64,000 bases of DNA. Source: Ischnura elegans (taxonomy: Eukaryota > Arthropoda > Insecta > Odonata > Coenagrionidae). The position numbers and the translations under genes are program-made. The stretch spans positions 138,880,198 to 138,944,197 of the forward strand of contig NC_060246.1 of the NCBI RefSeq assembly GCF_921293095.1, given 5' to 3'. Within the stretch, counting starts at the first letter, position 1. The number at the start of each line of letters is the position of its first letter. Positions 1 through 13,290 of the stretch are shown here, in pieces. A model generated the notes under the pieces. It was not told the DNA's origin and ran no database searches. It saw only the letters and a program-made list of their open reading frames with translations.

Positions 1-3000
1 CCTGCACAACTATTAGTTGGTAATTATTTTCACCCCTACGTTGTTAAAAGTGCTATTCTAGGTCTAATCTAGTGCTCAAAATTAAATTATATGCTACTAC
101 AGGGTAATTGATAACTCCCACTCAATGATAATACTCAGGTGTACAAATATTCAATAAATATTACAATAGTTTTCTTCCAAGTAGTCATGCAAATCAGAGC
201 ATGCTCACAGGCATGAAAACATTGCCGAATGCAAACCTACATGAAGTAAGTAAAAGATTCCAAAGAACAACAGCTTGATAATTTTATTTAGCATTTGGGA
301 GCACAGGCCAAGTGAAAAGAGCGCTCAGCAAATCATTCATTACCAGAGGTTTTGGGTTTCACCCATGTGAATATTATGGATTTCCATGTAAAACCAACAA
401 TACTTATTTCCCCACTTAATATCTTATGGTATGATTTTCTGATTGTAAGGACTAATAAAAAATTATTTAGTTAGGAAAGATACTTCCCTTGAAAGTGATC
501 TAAAACATCAAGCACTTAGCCAATATAAATTTTTACAAAAAAAATTCTAATCATATCAATATTGCCATGGAGAATAAAAATTTCAGTAAAAAGATTGAAT
601 GAACCTACAAAGAGAAATTTGTTAAACTATAACAAGCCACTGAAACAGAGAATACAGAAAGATGAAAAAATAAATTATATACGAATTGTTAAAGCATGAA
701 TATATGAATTCCTCTAATTATCCAAGCAAAATTTATTTATGAGATTGGTTAAAGTATGCATAGGTCCATTAATGTATAAAAGTTCACTCTAAATTACAAA
801 ATAAAATGGCTGCATAAAATGCTGTATTCATGCACAGTATCATAAAATGGCTACTGTCATAGGCCTACACTCCACCGCCAAAAAAATATTCTTATGATAA
901 ATACAGTTCCCTGCCATCAAACTGAACATCTTTTTGCATATGTTTTCGATTATTCGAGTGAGGAAAAGTGGGAGGTGGGGGGAGAGGGAAGGCAAAGGAA
1001 TTTTCAACGGTGAGCTATCTTGTTAGTCAGGACGTCATGGGGAGAACTTTCATTTCCTAGTAAGTGATTTATAAAAAGTAATACCAGGTGTAGGTAATAT
1101 GTGATGTAACCCATAAGATAGGCCATAAGTGAGCCAAAATGCCATTCCATGACTGAGTAATCTGTGAGAAAGGTTACTGCTTACATACAGCCAATTAGCA
1201 TATGTACCGAGCATGACAGGTGAAGTGTAGTACCTAGCCAAATGGAAAGTGGTTGGCAGGTAACTCAATTGAATACAGCAATACATCCAAGAAATGAAAA
1301 CTACCAGGAAAGTATAGCATTTACAAAGTAAATAAACAATTGTCAGAGAGAAAATTATGTTAACGCTTTACCTAGCAAAATATTACATTTCATATTAATA
1401 GATGAAGTACCTTGATGTTGTGCCAGTTAACTAGAACCATATAATAAAAAATATAAACATTCCTAGAGGGTAAAACCAACAATATTTATTTCAAGTCGCT
1501 CGATCTGGTAAAAAACATTGAAAATTTAGGTGCAGAAGTTGTTGCGGGAGTAAAAGTTGATAGATTTAAAAGAACAAATTAACAAAGGGTTATGAAAACT
1601 TGAAAACCATGCGAAAACATATGATAAGAACACGAGTGTCTTAAATCCAAGGCTTGTGTTTACATTGCATGATGTTAAAATGCAACTGTTTCCATCTAAG
1701 CTGTGATTTTGAATTTTTCTTTGGTGTCTCCCATCAGAGAGGAACATTTCTTACAGCATTTGTCTCACAGCTTCTTTCCCACTGTAGACCAGACATGAAG
1801 CTGCAAATTTTAACCAAGGAATCATTAATGAATGCACAAAAGACTCAAGAGCTCATACAAATCCCTGCAATGAATGCCTGCAGCTCATTGTTGTATGCCT
1901 TGGTTACCTAGTGCCTAATAGAGGTCTAATAAAGTATTTCAAAATGCCTAATGAATGCCCATCATACCCTCTCCAAAACAGCCACAAGAGACTTCCTGCA
2001 TATCCTGTGAATTTAAACTATACATTAACTGAGTTGCATGCAGATTCATATCTAGAAACAAATAACAAAGAAATATAGGGTGCATGCAGAAGATACCAAA
2101 TGCATTATGCAAATAATTTCACCAATAGAGACTTCACAGCACCTTTCACATAATCAGTCTCACCCCATATAGCATGCAAGGCTCCAGCAAGTCTGCTCAA
2201 GTTCTGTGTAGGGCTTGCCAAAATTGACAATCTTAATGCATGCATATAGCAAAGTAGACATTGTTGGCACATTTGGCACAAGCTGAACGCAAGTTACACT
2301 TGCCTTGGTAAAGTACGCCAACCTTGCCATAGTTGCTGCAGGACTTTGTTTTATAAAAAATACTTCAACCGCCATTCTTCCAATTGAATGTTTAGCATGT
2401 AAGTAATGAAAGCAGCTGTTGCTGTGGCACAGTTTAACTATAGGTGTTTTCGTTACGGAGATAATATCCTCATAATCAAAAGAACTCCATTGAGGATGCC
2501 CATGGAATGGTTTTTATTTTTTCGCTGAAATTCATCGCATAGAGACCTTCACTTCTTCTATTAATTGTAGTGCATATAGCTTCATGTTTACATTGGTAAA
2601 TCATTATTTTCTGTGATTTTTTTACTGAAAGCCCTAGAGTTTTTCCTACACAGTAATAATGAAACCTAATTATGTTGATAGCATGAATGAAACATATCTC
2701 AAGCACAATCAGCACAAGTTTCAGATTCCTTCCATCACTGTGCATTAAGATTTTCAGTGTTTTCATGATAACTGCACAGAGCATCCGACAAAATGTTTGC
2801 ATTGCCATAGCTCCGTAACCAAGAACTTGCAAAGCCATGTTTATAGGGCAAAAAGTGTTAAAAATTGTCTCCCCTACCATCTCCTGTAGTATTCCTCCTC
2901 CTGAAACACCACCTATGATTCAATCAGCCTCCAATCTCACCTGTACTTCTGATCGATAGCCGAAGAGTTCCGGTCGTGGAAATTACTGTTATTAAAAGGA

Positions 3001-3157
3001 AATTACTTAGTAATTTTCCTCTATTTATTTTTTCCCTCGCAAGTTATGATTCACTTAACCACATTCTCATGAACTTTCTCTTATGCACCTCTTGAAAATT
3101 ATAATAAGTGCATTTTACCTAAGAGAAGAAATTAAAGAGAGGAAAAGTACAACAGTA
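1..3157. other. No recognised gene
   Basis: AT-rich DNA with only short open frames of ordinary composition. It is probably intron or 3' flank of the minus-strand secreted-protein gene, further exons of which were looked for and not found. Confidence 0.5.
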
Positions 3158-3601
3158 TCTCTTTTGATCAACTGTTCTTGCTTTAGCATTCCTCACTCTT
3201 TCTCATCCATTACACCCAGTGCCGGATATAGGAGAGGGACAATGGGGAGGGGGCAGGTAGAGTCCTGGGGGGTAAACCTCCCACGACTAGTGAGGTTTCG
3301 AACAAAATTACCATTCCATCTTGTGTAAATTGGATACTCATGGGGGAGCTATGTCCACTCCATGAGCCCCTCTCTGAATCTGCCACTGATTACACCTTCA
3401 CAAGTCAGTGAAATGAGTGCATAAATAATGCACATTCAATGTACCTAAAATGCAAAGACAAAAATATGCATTCACAATGTACATTTAATGTACCTTTAAG
3501 GTGGGGACAAAAACGCACCTCAATATGAATTTTCTATGTTCATTTAATGTAAAAATGAGTGCACATTAAAAGCACATATAAAGCACTTTGGCTCTGCTTG
3601 G
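3158..3601. repeat. Dispersed repeat with tandem TGCACATTCAATGTACCT units, copy A
   Basis: Begins TCTTGCTTTAGCATTCCTCAC and ends GCACTTTGGCTCTGCTTGG. The right part is a run of diverged units of about 40 bases around ATGCATTCACAATGTACATT. It contains the hAT MITE at 3217-3388. Copy B is at 36991-37371. Confidence 0.8.
3217..3388. mobile_element. hAT MITE, exact 8-bp target duplication ATTACACC
   Basis: Starts CAGTGCCGGATATAGG and ends CTGAATCTGCCACTG, flanked on both sides by ATTACACC (3209-3216, 3389-3396). It sits inside the repeat unit at 3158-3601; the unit copy at 36991-37371 carries the left end at the same position. Confidence 0.82.
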
Positions 3602-4846
3602 GAAAGGTATTTGCTGTGTCCCTGGGTGTGATACCTTGGACTGCACATGTACAAGAGCGAGGTGCAAGATGTTTCAAAACATTAAAAAAACTAATTTTCC
3701 CTGCATTTAATGAGAATTGATCAACATACTGTGGTATATTCCCTCCTATGGTATGCTATTAGTTTTAAGATAGATACTTGGCAGATTAAGGTGATGGCAT
3801 TTTAGACTTTATCTTTTGCAATTATGTCTTTCCTGCTTTACTACCAATTTTTTAGTAATTCTTCCTTGAATTATTTTCAGAGTGTATCTTCAATAATGAA
3901 TTGTTACATTGTTTAAAATGTATTCCGCCGCAAGTCCTCCACTTCTATGAGGGGTATTATTTTTTAAAATTGGTTTGCTGACACACAAATCCACATTTGG
4001 AACTATTTACATGCATTTGTTTAGAAACACACAGGACCAAGTGGTATTACAAAAGGAATCATTAAGAGCCCTGTTATTGTGGAACTAGTGCGTGATACTA
4101 TTGATTTCCAACGGCAATTTCTGGTGTAGCATTATGCTGTTGGGTCCTTTCCCCACCTTCCTGTCGGCTCCTTTGGCGAGTGTTGCCATGCTTTGGGTTT
4201 CCCAGGTCTGGCCTTTTCGGTGGGCTTCTTTCTCCCATGGTCTCCGTCAAGGGGATTTCACTCGCACCCTTTTGGAGTGAGGGCTCCCTGGCAGTGCTGT
4301 TACTCGAGGGTCAGTAACCCTTTCGCATCCAGGCCCTTGCCTTAGGCATGGGTATCACATGTTTTTCCAATCACTGTTTGTAGAAAGCCGGGAGTGTGTG
4401 GACGGTGAGTTTCTGTCATGCATTTTGCCGAAAGTAGTACATATGCGAAACAAATCGCATACGATAAAATGTGTCCTTGCCTTTCATTTAGCATGACCTA
4501 GGGCACACGTCCCTGTGTGCACACCTTTTGTTCCACCATGGGCCAGATTGTGCGCACATATGGATTTTGAATTTCTGCATTTATATCCTATATGTATGTC
4601 ACATCAACCATCTTTACCATGATATGACATAGAGTGAAAGGATTCCAGAAGTGTAAATTTGTAATATACCACTGAAGATTGTTCCATGTTTGAGAGCAAT
4701 ACCATTTTATGATGAATACATTATTGAATTTCTTGGTTTAAGGGCAATCATTTTGTTTATTTTCCACCTTCGTCTACCTTAATTTAAGGTAATACTCAAA
4801 ATAAATTAATGGCAATTGCAAGCTCGTAATTTCTTGATATGGCAAG
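3602..4846. other. No recognised gene
   Basis: The short open frame at 4092-4280 has no recognisable homology. Nothing else is supported. Confidence 0.5.
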
Positions 4847-5008
4847 CAGGGGCGGATCCAGGATTTTTTCTGGGAGGGGCACAACGATACCTCGTAATAC
4901 AAAACGAACGCAATGATATTAGGACCGTATTAAAAATCTTGCATATTTTTGAGGGTCTGGGGGGGGCACGTGCCCCCGTGCCCACCCCCCCCCCTGGATC
5001 CGCCTATG
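4847..5008. mobile_element. hAT MITE of the CAGGGGCGGATCC family, duplication ATGGCAAG
   Basis: A 162-bp element with ends CAGGGGCGGATCCAGG and CCTGGATCCGCCTATG, flanked by identical ATGGCAAG at 4839-4846 and 5009-5016. The core CTCGTAATACAAAACGAACG is shared with the copies at 10845 and 18248. Confidence 0.9.
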
Positions 5009-5367
5009 ATGGCAAGGTTACCAAGAGCCTGCAGCATGCATTGAATTGCTACATGGGATAGCAAACAAATAATACACCCACGTTAAGTACGCACGTTACT
5101 ACATGAACGTTACTGAGATGGGAATGGCTTAGCTGAATGCATGGCAATTGTAACTCGACAGGATCGATCAGAAGCAACACCACACAATCTACAACTAAGC
5201 ATGACATGGTGACTACAGTGATGCATCGATCGCCAAATTTCCAACATACCTGCCAATATTCTAGCAAACAAATACGAAAACAAAAATTACATGCATGAAG
5301 CACGAGGCACGATTAAGTAAAAGTAATTTGAAATAATGATTAAAAGATGTATTTAATGGCACCTTAC

Positions 5368-5457
5368 CAGCCTCCTCTTCTTCTTCCTCCTCGTCTTCAT
5401 CTTCATCCTCATCTACCTCCGGTTGAGCTGGAGCAGGAACTGCCGCTGAAGTTGGTG
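5368..5457 (-). CDS. Acidic internal exon, probably of the same secreted-protein gene
   Basis: A 90-bp exon with acceptor TTTCTCACAG and donor GTAAGG. It begins with two bases completing a codon and ends one base into the next, so it is a symmetric phase 1-1 exon of exactly 30 codons' length. It encodes PTSAAVPAPAQPEV followed by an Asp/Glu run of about 14 residues. The phase-1 end of the exon at 22798 (…GGQPP plus C) joins it cleanly to give a continuous Pro-rich to acidic reading frame on the same strand. The linkage across 17.3 kb is inferred from phase and composition only; intervening exons may exist. Short acidic low-complexity exons can also arise by chance in CT-rich DNA, so confidence is moderate. 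Confidence 0.5.
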
Positions 5458-6335
5458 CTGTGAGAAACATAAGAATTGTAGGAAGATTGGTATAACAGAA
5501 GAATCATGATAAGTAATCAAAAAACTAATTAGATAAGAAGACCATACACACCACAAAAACTATAACCGTTTCCTACAAAACTGAATATGAAACAGACAAA
5601 TATAGCAACAGTGCTTTAGCATGTACAGTTAATACGCTCATCGATTAAATTCTTAACACGAATGGACTTAGAAAATGCCGACAGTCTAGCATTAGTCGTC
5701 GGTGAAACACATAGGGGCTGTTATTATCTTTTCCAAAATTAAAAGCAATTCGGTCTCCGTTTATGCTCGGGACATGACGTTCATGGCTCGGGAATTCTGT
5801 GCGGCGCTTGCGATATTCTTCTGTTTTATTACTGATGTAGTGGCGTATTGCGTAATCGTCAAATGTACTAATCTGGTCAAAGGTATTTATCCAATGAATT
5901 ACTCACAACCAAAACGAACTGCTAACCAGAATTTAGATAGTAAATTTAAACGTTCTGTCTTCATATGAGGCCCTCAGGATAACGCCAGTAATTATTTTGA
6001 TAAATTAGCGAAGAGGCAATATCCCCGTCCCATTGGTCTACCTGACATCGTGGCCTATTCGAACCCGAGTTGAACGTTTACGCGAGACTCCCTCAAGAAA
6101 GAACACTGCTCGAATCAATGGTGATTACGATTTCAAACTCAAACCAGCGATACTGTCTTCACGATGATGAATCGACACGGAGAGCAACTCGAAAACCTTG
6201 ATGTGCCTACTGCACAACTTCACGGAAGCCTATATGAACAATGGTAAAACAATATATTTTTTATCGTTCAAAGATTCACAATTGAACATCGCAGGGCCAC
6301 CCAAGATTATGACCACACAAATGCTGAGGCAAGAG

Positions 6336-6584
6336 CAGTGGCGTAGCCAGGAATTTCGTTCGGGGGGTCCAAAACCAGGGATATGAAAATTTTTGAAAAA
6401 CAGAGCACCTATTAAGTCGAGGGTTTTCAACTAATTTAAACGCTTTTCATAATAGATAAAACTTCATTTGTTAAAGAAATATTTTTTCATTCATGATTTT
6501 TCAATATTTTTGTTTTCTATTATGAAGGAAAATAATTGCGTTTTTATAATTCGGGGGGGGGGGGGGGTCCTGGCTACGCCACTG
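6336..6584. mobile_element. hAT MITE, CAGTGGCGTAGCC ends
   Basis: Ends CAGTGGCGTAGCCAGGA and TCCTGGCTACGCCACTG (excellent inverted repeat) with flanks GGCAAGAG and GGCGGGAG (6 of 8). The interior has a G run near the right end at about 6553-6567. Confidence 0.85.
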
Positions 6585-7524
6585 GGCGGGAGCCGTGCAG
6601 GACTACTGCCAAGCAAGAGCGGATTCAGGATGTTTCTTTTTGAGGGTGGGGGTTCTGGGCACCAGAGTCTGACAGGCAAACGATCTTATTATATTTGGGA
6701 TTAAAGACTACATGCGACAATTACTCTACGAAATATATTCATAATTTGAATATAAAAGTTATTAATATATATACATTTTATATTAAAATTAAAATCTATT
6801 ATTATTTGTATTAAAAATCTCGTCTATTTTTTAAGCTACCTATGTTGCCAAGCACAAGCATATATTCGTACCCGTGTACCTTTTTAATGAAACGAAACTA
6901 ACCAAACATCCGAAACACTCCCTGTGATCCCGGGATCCCCTCCCAACCCTGGTTCCGGACCCCATGGATTTTGTCGTCTTTCCTTTCGGCGGACGAAGTG
7001 GTAGGTGTAGATAACTGCAAACTGTTATTTTGAGTAGTACGACGATTAGTGGTCGACATGCTACCTCCACAAAAATAGCCCATTGGCCCTGAGAACCTGT
7101 CAAGCACTAACGCGCGCCAGTCTAGAGATCATATAGAGGTGACTATTTCGTTTCCGTTCAACCTGTAGCGCTATACTTACGACCTTGACAAGGCCGTAGC
7201 AAGAAAGAAATTGAAGGGTAGGGGACATGATTCGGGGAGAGTGACAAATTGGAGGGGGAGGAACTGAATCTCATGAGAATTTCGGAGGAAGTGGAGGTTT
7301 TAAATCCCAAACCCCTTTTCCTTGGACCTTCATAATTATACCCATTTCATTCTCGCATGATGCAATATTGATTAATGATATTTATATAAAACGACGAAAT
7401 ACCAAAAATAAAATCAAAATTTAATTTAAAACAAAAATGAGATATATATCAGATTTTGTGAGCCGAGTGTAAACTGTACCCCATTCATCCTTACCTCTGA
7501 GTAGGTGCCTGCCATGGGTTATAC

Positions 7525-7993
7525 CAGGGGCGGTCTGAGGTGATTGAGGGACCTCGGCTGAGACTCATGATGGGGGCCCCCTCCCCGGAAAATACTGGGA
7601 AATTGCATGAATGGATGGATACTCCAGAAATGGATTTTGACGATATTCTGTTAGTGAGTTTTTTCTCTTTGAAACTTCACATAAATCTAAACAAAAACTC
7701 TAAAATAACTTCTCAGAATACCCCTTTCATAAATGCATTAGGTTCTCTTTTATCTACTGACACTTTTATTTTTTTGCATAATACGAGAAATACATAATCG
7801 TATTTGTACACTGAGTATGCATGCAGCGAAAAGCAACTAGTAATGAAAAGGTAGAATTTCATAATTTGCAAACAAAACATTGGTTCAACTAATCTGAGTA
7901 TTTTTATTACACTTTCCATGTACGCTTAGCGATAGACGCAAGCTCGGGGCCCTCGGCGATTGTCGCCTAGCCGACCTGGCCAGACCATCCCTG
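7525..7993. mobile_element. hAT MITE, CAGGGGCGGTCTG ends
   Basis: A 469-bp element with ends CAGGGGCGGTCTG and CCAGACCATCCCTG; flanks GGTTATAC and GGTTAAAC match at 7 of 8. Non-coding and AT-rich inside. Confidence 0.8.
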
Positions 7994-8123
7994 GGTTAAA
8001 CAAAGAATCACTTATTTACTTATCTAAATTCTTTTTGTCGTATAATTTCTTTAATATGTAGGTGTAAATAATAGATAAGTAATGAAAATACGATACTCGC
8101 TTCAATCAAAGGTCCACCTCAGT

Positions 8124-8384
8124 CAGTGGCGCCGACTCCATGGGGCCTGAGGGGGCTCGGGCCCCCTCAAAAATTCGTTATGGGTGTGAGGAAAAAATGT
8201 GTCAGGCTTGTCGATTTTCCCCGGAGTGTGCAGATGTCGAGATTCGAGTTATCAGGGTTCTAATGGTGATCATATGACACATCAAAATGCTTAAAAAACT
8301 TAAAACTCACTACTTATAAAATTTCCCAAGGCAAGATCCCCGGCTTGGCCCCCCCCCAATATTTTTTGTAAGTCGGCGTCCCTG
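8124..8384. mobile_element. hAT MITE, CAGTGGCGCCGACT ends
   Basis: A 261-bp element with ends CAGTGGCGCCGACT and AAGTCGGCGTCCCTG; flanks ACCTCAGT and AACTCAGT match at 7 of 8. Confidence 0.82.
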
Positions 8385-10194
8385 AACTCAGTTCTTAAAA
8401 TTTTCTACTATCGCCTCGGGTACAAGAAAAAAAATTTGCAGTCCCTAAGCCAATTTTTGGACTATCTTAATTTTTGACGAAACGAACCACACCTGAATCG
8501 CGACTCCAATAAGTCAGAATTAATTACTTATCGTATTCTTTCATCACATAAGTATACCATTTATCTCCACACTTATTACTTATTGTCAGTTAAATCCAGG
8601 AAATGAAAATAATTAATTCCTTTGAATTACTCCTTTTTTACTCATAGCTTTTTTCGCTTTTCATCCTCTGAATTATCCTGATTACAATGGTAATTAGCAA
8701 TCGGTGATAGCTCTTTTACGTAAAATTTAGTGAATTTCGTACCAGTAACTAGGTAGGGGTGCATACAGAGGGTAGGGGAGGGGGAGAGTTGATAGGACAC
8801 AGAGCACCATTGAGAATGGTGAGGGTAGTACAACTACTTTTTTGTGGTTAAAAACTAAGAAAATATTATAAATGATATAAATGATAATGAACAAAGATAT
8901 GCATCCACAACAAATAATAGCTTAGAGAAATGCCAATACTATATTTAGAGGGAGTAGGTGAGATGACTTCTTTTTTTATCTCGTCGCGTTAGGCTTGGTG
9001 AAAGGCGGGCGGTCCCGCCAAGTAAAGGGCTCACGTCCCTAAGTTTAGAAGTAATGTTTACGTGAGTGGGTACGAGAAAATCGGATGGAATATTAGCACT
9101 GTTAATGCAATGATGTTCATAAAATATGATGTGATGCTTCTGTTGTTGGTCATGAAGAAATTGGTAAGGAATCACATCAATCGGTACCTAATTATGGGAT
9201 TCTAGGCGGGTAGAGAGAAAGAGAAGATAGAGACCAAGTTTTAAAAAGGATGGTGGCTATTAAAAAGAAGGAGGCTAAGTGAGACGGATGATAGCGATAG
9301 ATAAAAAATACTTGAACTAGGATCACTAAGTTTGCGCCAGTTGCTCTAATTAAGTTCCTACTAGTGTTTTTTTTTAATTTTAGATGATAAATTATGATCG
9401 GTGTCAGCAAGTGTATGATTTTTCTTCGCAAAATTTTATTTGCATTTCCTTGATTTAATTTAGTAATAAGCGCAGGGATAAAATAATGCAAAATAATTAT
9501 TCGCTAAGTAGCTAATTTATGTATCAGCTAAATTGGGAAAAGAATTATCTGTGAGCATTGAAATGTTGGCGTTAAAACTTTAAAGGTCAGGTCAAATTTA
9601 TACCGAATTTTGGCTCTTGTGGATTGCTGAAAAATGAAAGAAAGCGATGGCCATATAATTTAAGTATTCTATCATCAAAAGTAAGACCGTAGCCGGGAGG
9701 AGCGGGGGGGGGGGGGGGGGCTGGGTTTCAAAAGATACAAATACCCATTCCCAGAACAATTTTTGGAAAAACAGTCTTTTAGTTTACCCCATTTACCCCG
9801 CAAATCTATCTGGCAACAACCCATATTGAATAGTACTGAGAATAAAGAATAGAAGAGACTGCTAAGAGAAACGGAAACTCTTGTAAAGCAAAGAGATATT
9901 AATCGAAATATTATGAATATGAAGTTTTTGCAAACCTATTCAATTTTTCGATGTGAGGTTGAACAGGAGGAGGATAGTATGAGATTCTATATTGCAGTGA
10001 TATGCTCCCAATACCAGAAACAAATAGGACATCGAGAGAAAGGATATCAGGATTGAGGGAGTTATATTGAGTGGCGAACAAATTCTTTTGAAGAATGAGA
10101 ATTGGGACCTATAAAATTTCTAGCGAACAATGAGGGAAGCGACTTTAGGCGTGAAGAGAGACGTAACAGTGACGTGCATAAGTCATGCAGATAG

Positions 10195-10345
10195 GCCCGA
10201 GTCCCCTTACATTCGCCCCTAAGGTGACTACAATTGGCAACTCTAAACACTGGTTTGCCTCCAACGCTTTACAATCTCGATGACGGGAGGCGACCGCGCC
10301 TGTTATGGCACGCTAGGAACGTTCGTCAAATTCAGTTAGGCGAAT
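10195..10345. repeat. Dispersed repeat fragment, shared with 36355-36500
   Basis: Shares CAACTCTAAACACTGGTTTG and then GAGGCGACCGCGCCTGT with 36380-36475 (CTAAACATTGGTTTGG, GAGGCGATTGCGCCTGTC). A second shared block lies further right in both loci (11110-11215; 36645-36735: CCCCATGATAT...TTAATATATA). The family is unknown. Confidence 0.5.
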
Positions 10346-10844
10346 CAGGCCCTTATGCCTGAATCACACGAGTTTTTTTTCCATCCCTCAGAATGATAGC
10401 TCCAGCGTTAGTTTTTCAGGGTCCAAAAGAGTCATCGCTCGATCCATCATTTTCTGAAATACACGGTCATTCCTAACGTCCCTTTCTCCGTCGTTTACCT
10501 ACTCCGTCACTTTTCGTATTTACAACTGCAATTTAATAAAATGCCAAGGGTGGCGTTACTATCGCTGTTAGAGGCCGCGCGTTCTGATCAGCCGAAGGAC
10601 GGTGCAGGCGATGGATTCTGCGACACAAAAAGGGACGTACCGAGTGATGGAAAAAGGGATGGGACTTCCATCCCTCGGCCCACGCGGAAAATGATCGCGT
10701 GGAGTGGTCATTTTTGCCACCATCATTGCAGCCATCGCTAGAGCTGTCCCTCAGAAGGGATGGAAAAAATTATAGTTTGATTCAGGCTTTGGGGTTTGTC
10801 TCTCACGCGTACCCTGCTTGGCAATAGCTGATGATAGATATGTG

Positions 10845-11046
10845 CAGGGGCGGATCCAGGATTTTTTTCTGGAAGGGGCACAAGCAAGGCCGTATCCAGG
10901 ATTATGTTCTGGGTGGGGCACAAGGATACCTCGTAATACAAAACGAACGCAATGATAATGGGACCGTATTAAAAATCTTCCATATTTTTGAGGGTCTGGG
11001 GAGGGCACGTGCCCCTGTGCCCCTCCCCCCCCTGGATCCGCCTATG
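10845..11046. mobile_element. hAT MITE of the CAGGGGCGGATCC family, with internal duplication
   Basis: Ends CAGGGGCGGATCCAGG and CCTGGATCCGCCTATG; flanks GATATGTG and GATATGTA (7 of 8). Compared with the 162-bp copy at 4847 it carries about 40 extra bases: its left end is repeated, with a second start GGCCGTATCCAGGATTATG. The copy at 18248-18430 has the same duplication, so this is a subfamily. Confidence 0.88.
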
Positions 11047-13099
11047 GATATGTAATGTAGTAGGGGAAGACAAGAGCTATGAAAGTTCAGGCTAACTCAT
11101 TGTAAGGCTAGGTTACTATCCAGTTAATTAATCCCCATGATATTTTATACTTATAATTTATTAATATATAATACGGAGTAGTGCTGTGCGCCGCGGCCAT
11201 TGTGACTAATTCAGATGCGGTACTATATTTTTCTCATTTCGGGCTCTCTCGTCTCCTCCCCTACCTCAAATATACCCCTAGAATGTAATGTGGCCGATAA
11301 ATACGAATGGCGTGCAATATGACCGAAATGTGATTTTCAAGAAAAAGGCAAACCAGGTGTATTAAATAACTTACGAACAAATATGATAAATATGTGTGAC
11401 TCATTTGCAATAGGCAACGAAGCGGCAACAATTTAATCTGCTCTAATGTGGTATGAGTTCTATGGTTTCAATAGTATTTAAAAATACTTTAACGTTTCAG
11501 TCAACGAATTATAATGCATGTTTATTTAATGGTAGACAGGTAGATTTTATTTCATATTTAAATTACAATTGGGTACAGATATCTTATTTAAATTTATTAA
11601 ATTTGTCAGAAATTTTCAATATCTGAGGCGAATGTTACTGCCCGTGTACCTCCTAATTGCCAATGAAGGCGAACACGGTGAAGTGGCGAAGGGCAAAAAA
11701 CATCCTGGCTGGAAACCACAAGTGGGAAAGACATATGGTGTGTCCCGAGTTTGGCGGCTCACATAAGGCTAACAATCAACACGCTACGATATAAGGAAAA
11801 AAAGTGCTGGAGTTGAAAAGCTCCCTTTGAACTCAGCAGCTCGTCTTAACTTTTTATCGATCGATTTGTGTCCGTGAACTGAAATAGAAACTTGGCGACG
11901 CTATGACCTCACATTTTTATCATGAAAATTCACATTAAAGATCACTCAGTATTCATTCATGACGCATGATGGTCGAAATTGGTTTTTCATCAATGAAATC
12001 GCATTCATCTCTCCTCACATCTTATCTAATGCCAGCATTTTTTTATTTCACATCTTATTGAATGAAGTCAGTGGCCTTTACAAAGTTGCTGTCCGTGAAC
12101 AACATATATTACTTTAGGACTGTCCGCTGAAATTTCCACGCAAATTGTATGATCAAAATGTTCTCTGTAACAGTTGGGTGACAACAGGAACCGTGATCCG
12201 TCCCTGTAGTGAACTATATCAATTACCACAAGAGCACTCGATTGCCAGCACCAAGGGCTATAAGAGGCTCAGTAGGCTTTTTAGCGCTGTGGCTGCCCAG
12301 CCATTCTAATGAAGTGAGTCGAGGCTGGGTCATCTTTTGGCATTAGGGAAGGGCGACAGTTGTCGAGTTGAGAGGGCGGATGAGTACGAAGGCAGTTGAT
12401 GGCAATTGGCACGCTCTACGTAAGCCTTGCACTCGGGTCAGGAGGCCCCTTCCCACACCACGGTCTGTGTAAATGACATGCGGCTTGCAAGACAATTCAG
12501 TTCCGTCTTCCCCGCTAAAGTGAGAGACTCACTAACATAAGTCTTACAGACTTGACTCAGTGGCGTCTGCCCCAGAACAGTGCATTTACTTTCCCACCTT
12601 TTGATTAACTTCGCGGTTTTCAGGAATCCTATAGTGTTTGGAAGTAATTTTAATAGTTAAAGGAATACGATTGACAGTGATTGATTACGTTATTTTTCTC
12701 AAAAGCCTGTTTTACACGGTACACGAAATGGAACCTCTTCAAAACGCATCTTTTTCTCAATCGGGCGTTCCCTTATTATGTAATTGGTGCAGGGGATATT
12801 TTTCACCTTTCTTCAATGTATTTTCGGATGCTTTCTTGCAATTAATGTCTCAACACGATGCGTTTTGAAATGCCCGTTCGTATGTGCAATTACTAGCCTC
12901 AGTAGTTCAGTGTTTGTTACCTGATTAAAGAATAGTTTTTGGGATCTCCAAGCGACAAATTTAGAAACTCTATTTCATATTCCGAATATCGTTACGTAAC
13001 TAAGGCAAGATCATTAGATCTGACGTGGTCTCCGGCAGAAAAGTAGTGTCGGCCATTTTTTAAAAATTTGATGCTCGGTAATCCAGAAAACTTTTCACC

Positions 13100-13290
13100 G
13101 CGCGCTCATCATTATCATCATTTGTCAACAATCCTAAGATTGGTTTGACGCAGCTCTCCATTCCTCTCTCTTATCCGCTAGCCTTTTCATGGCGACATAT
13201 TTCATGTCTTTTACATTATTTATAACCTGACTTTTGTAACTTATTCTACCCGCTAAAGTTTTATATTCCATCTGTCGCCTGATTAATAAA
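13100..13290. repeat. Probable dispersed insect repeat fragment
   Basis: The stretch ACAATCCTAAGATTGGTTTG and then ACGCAGCTCTCCATTCC resembles a short repeat seen widely in insect genomes, from memory only. No second copy was found in this window. Confidence 0.35.

Noticed and set aside
2476-2880. 134-codon minus-strand open frame
   Set aside because: No recognisable domain, no clear splice context and AT-rich composition; compatible with chance.
9700-9721. Long G run (also at 6553, 36319 and the C run at 39758)
   Set aside because: Simple homopolymer runs, some inside MITEs; no further structure supports a function.
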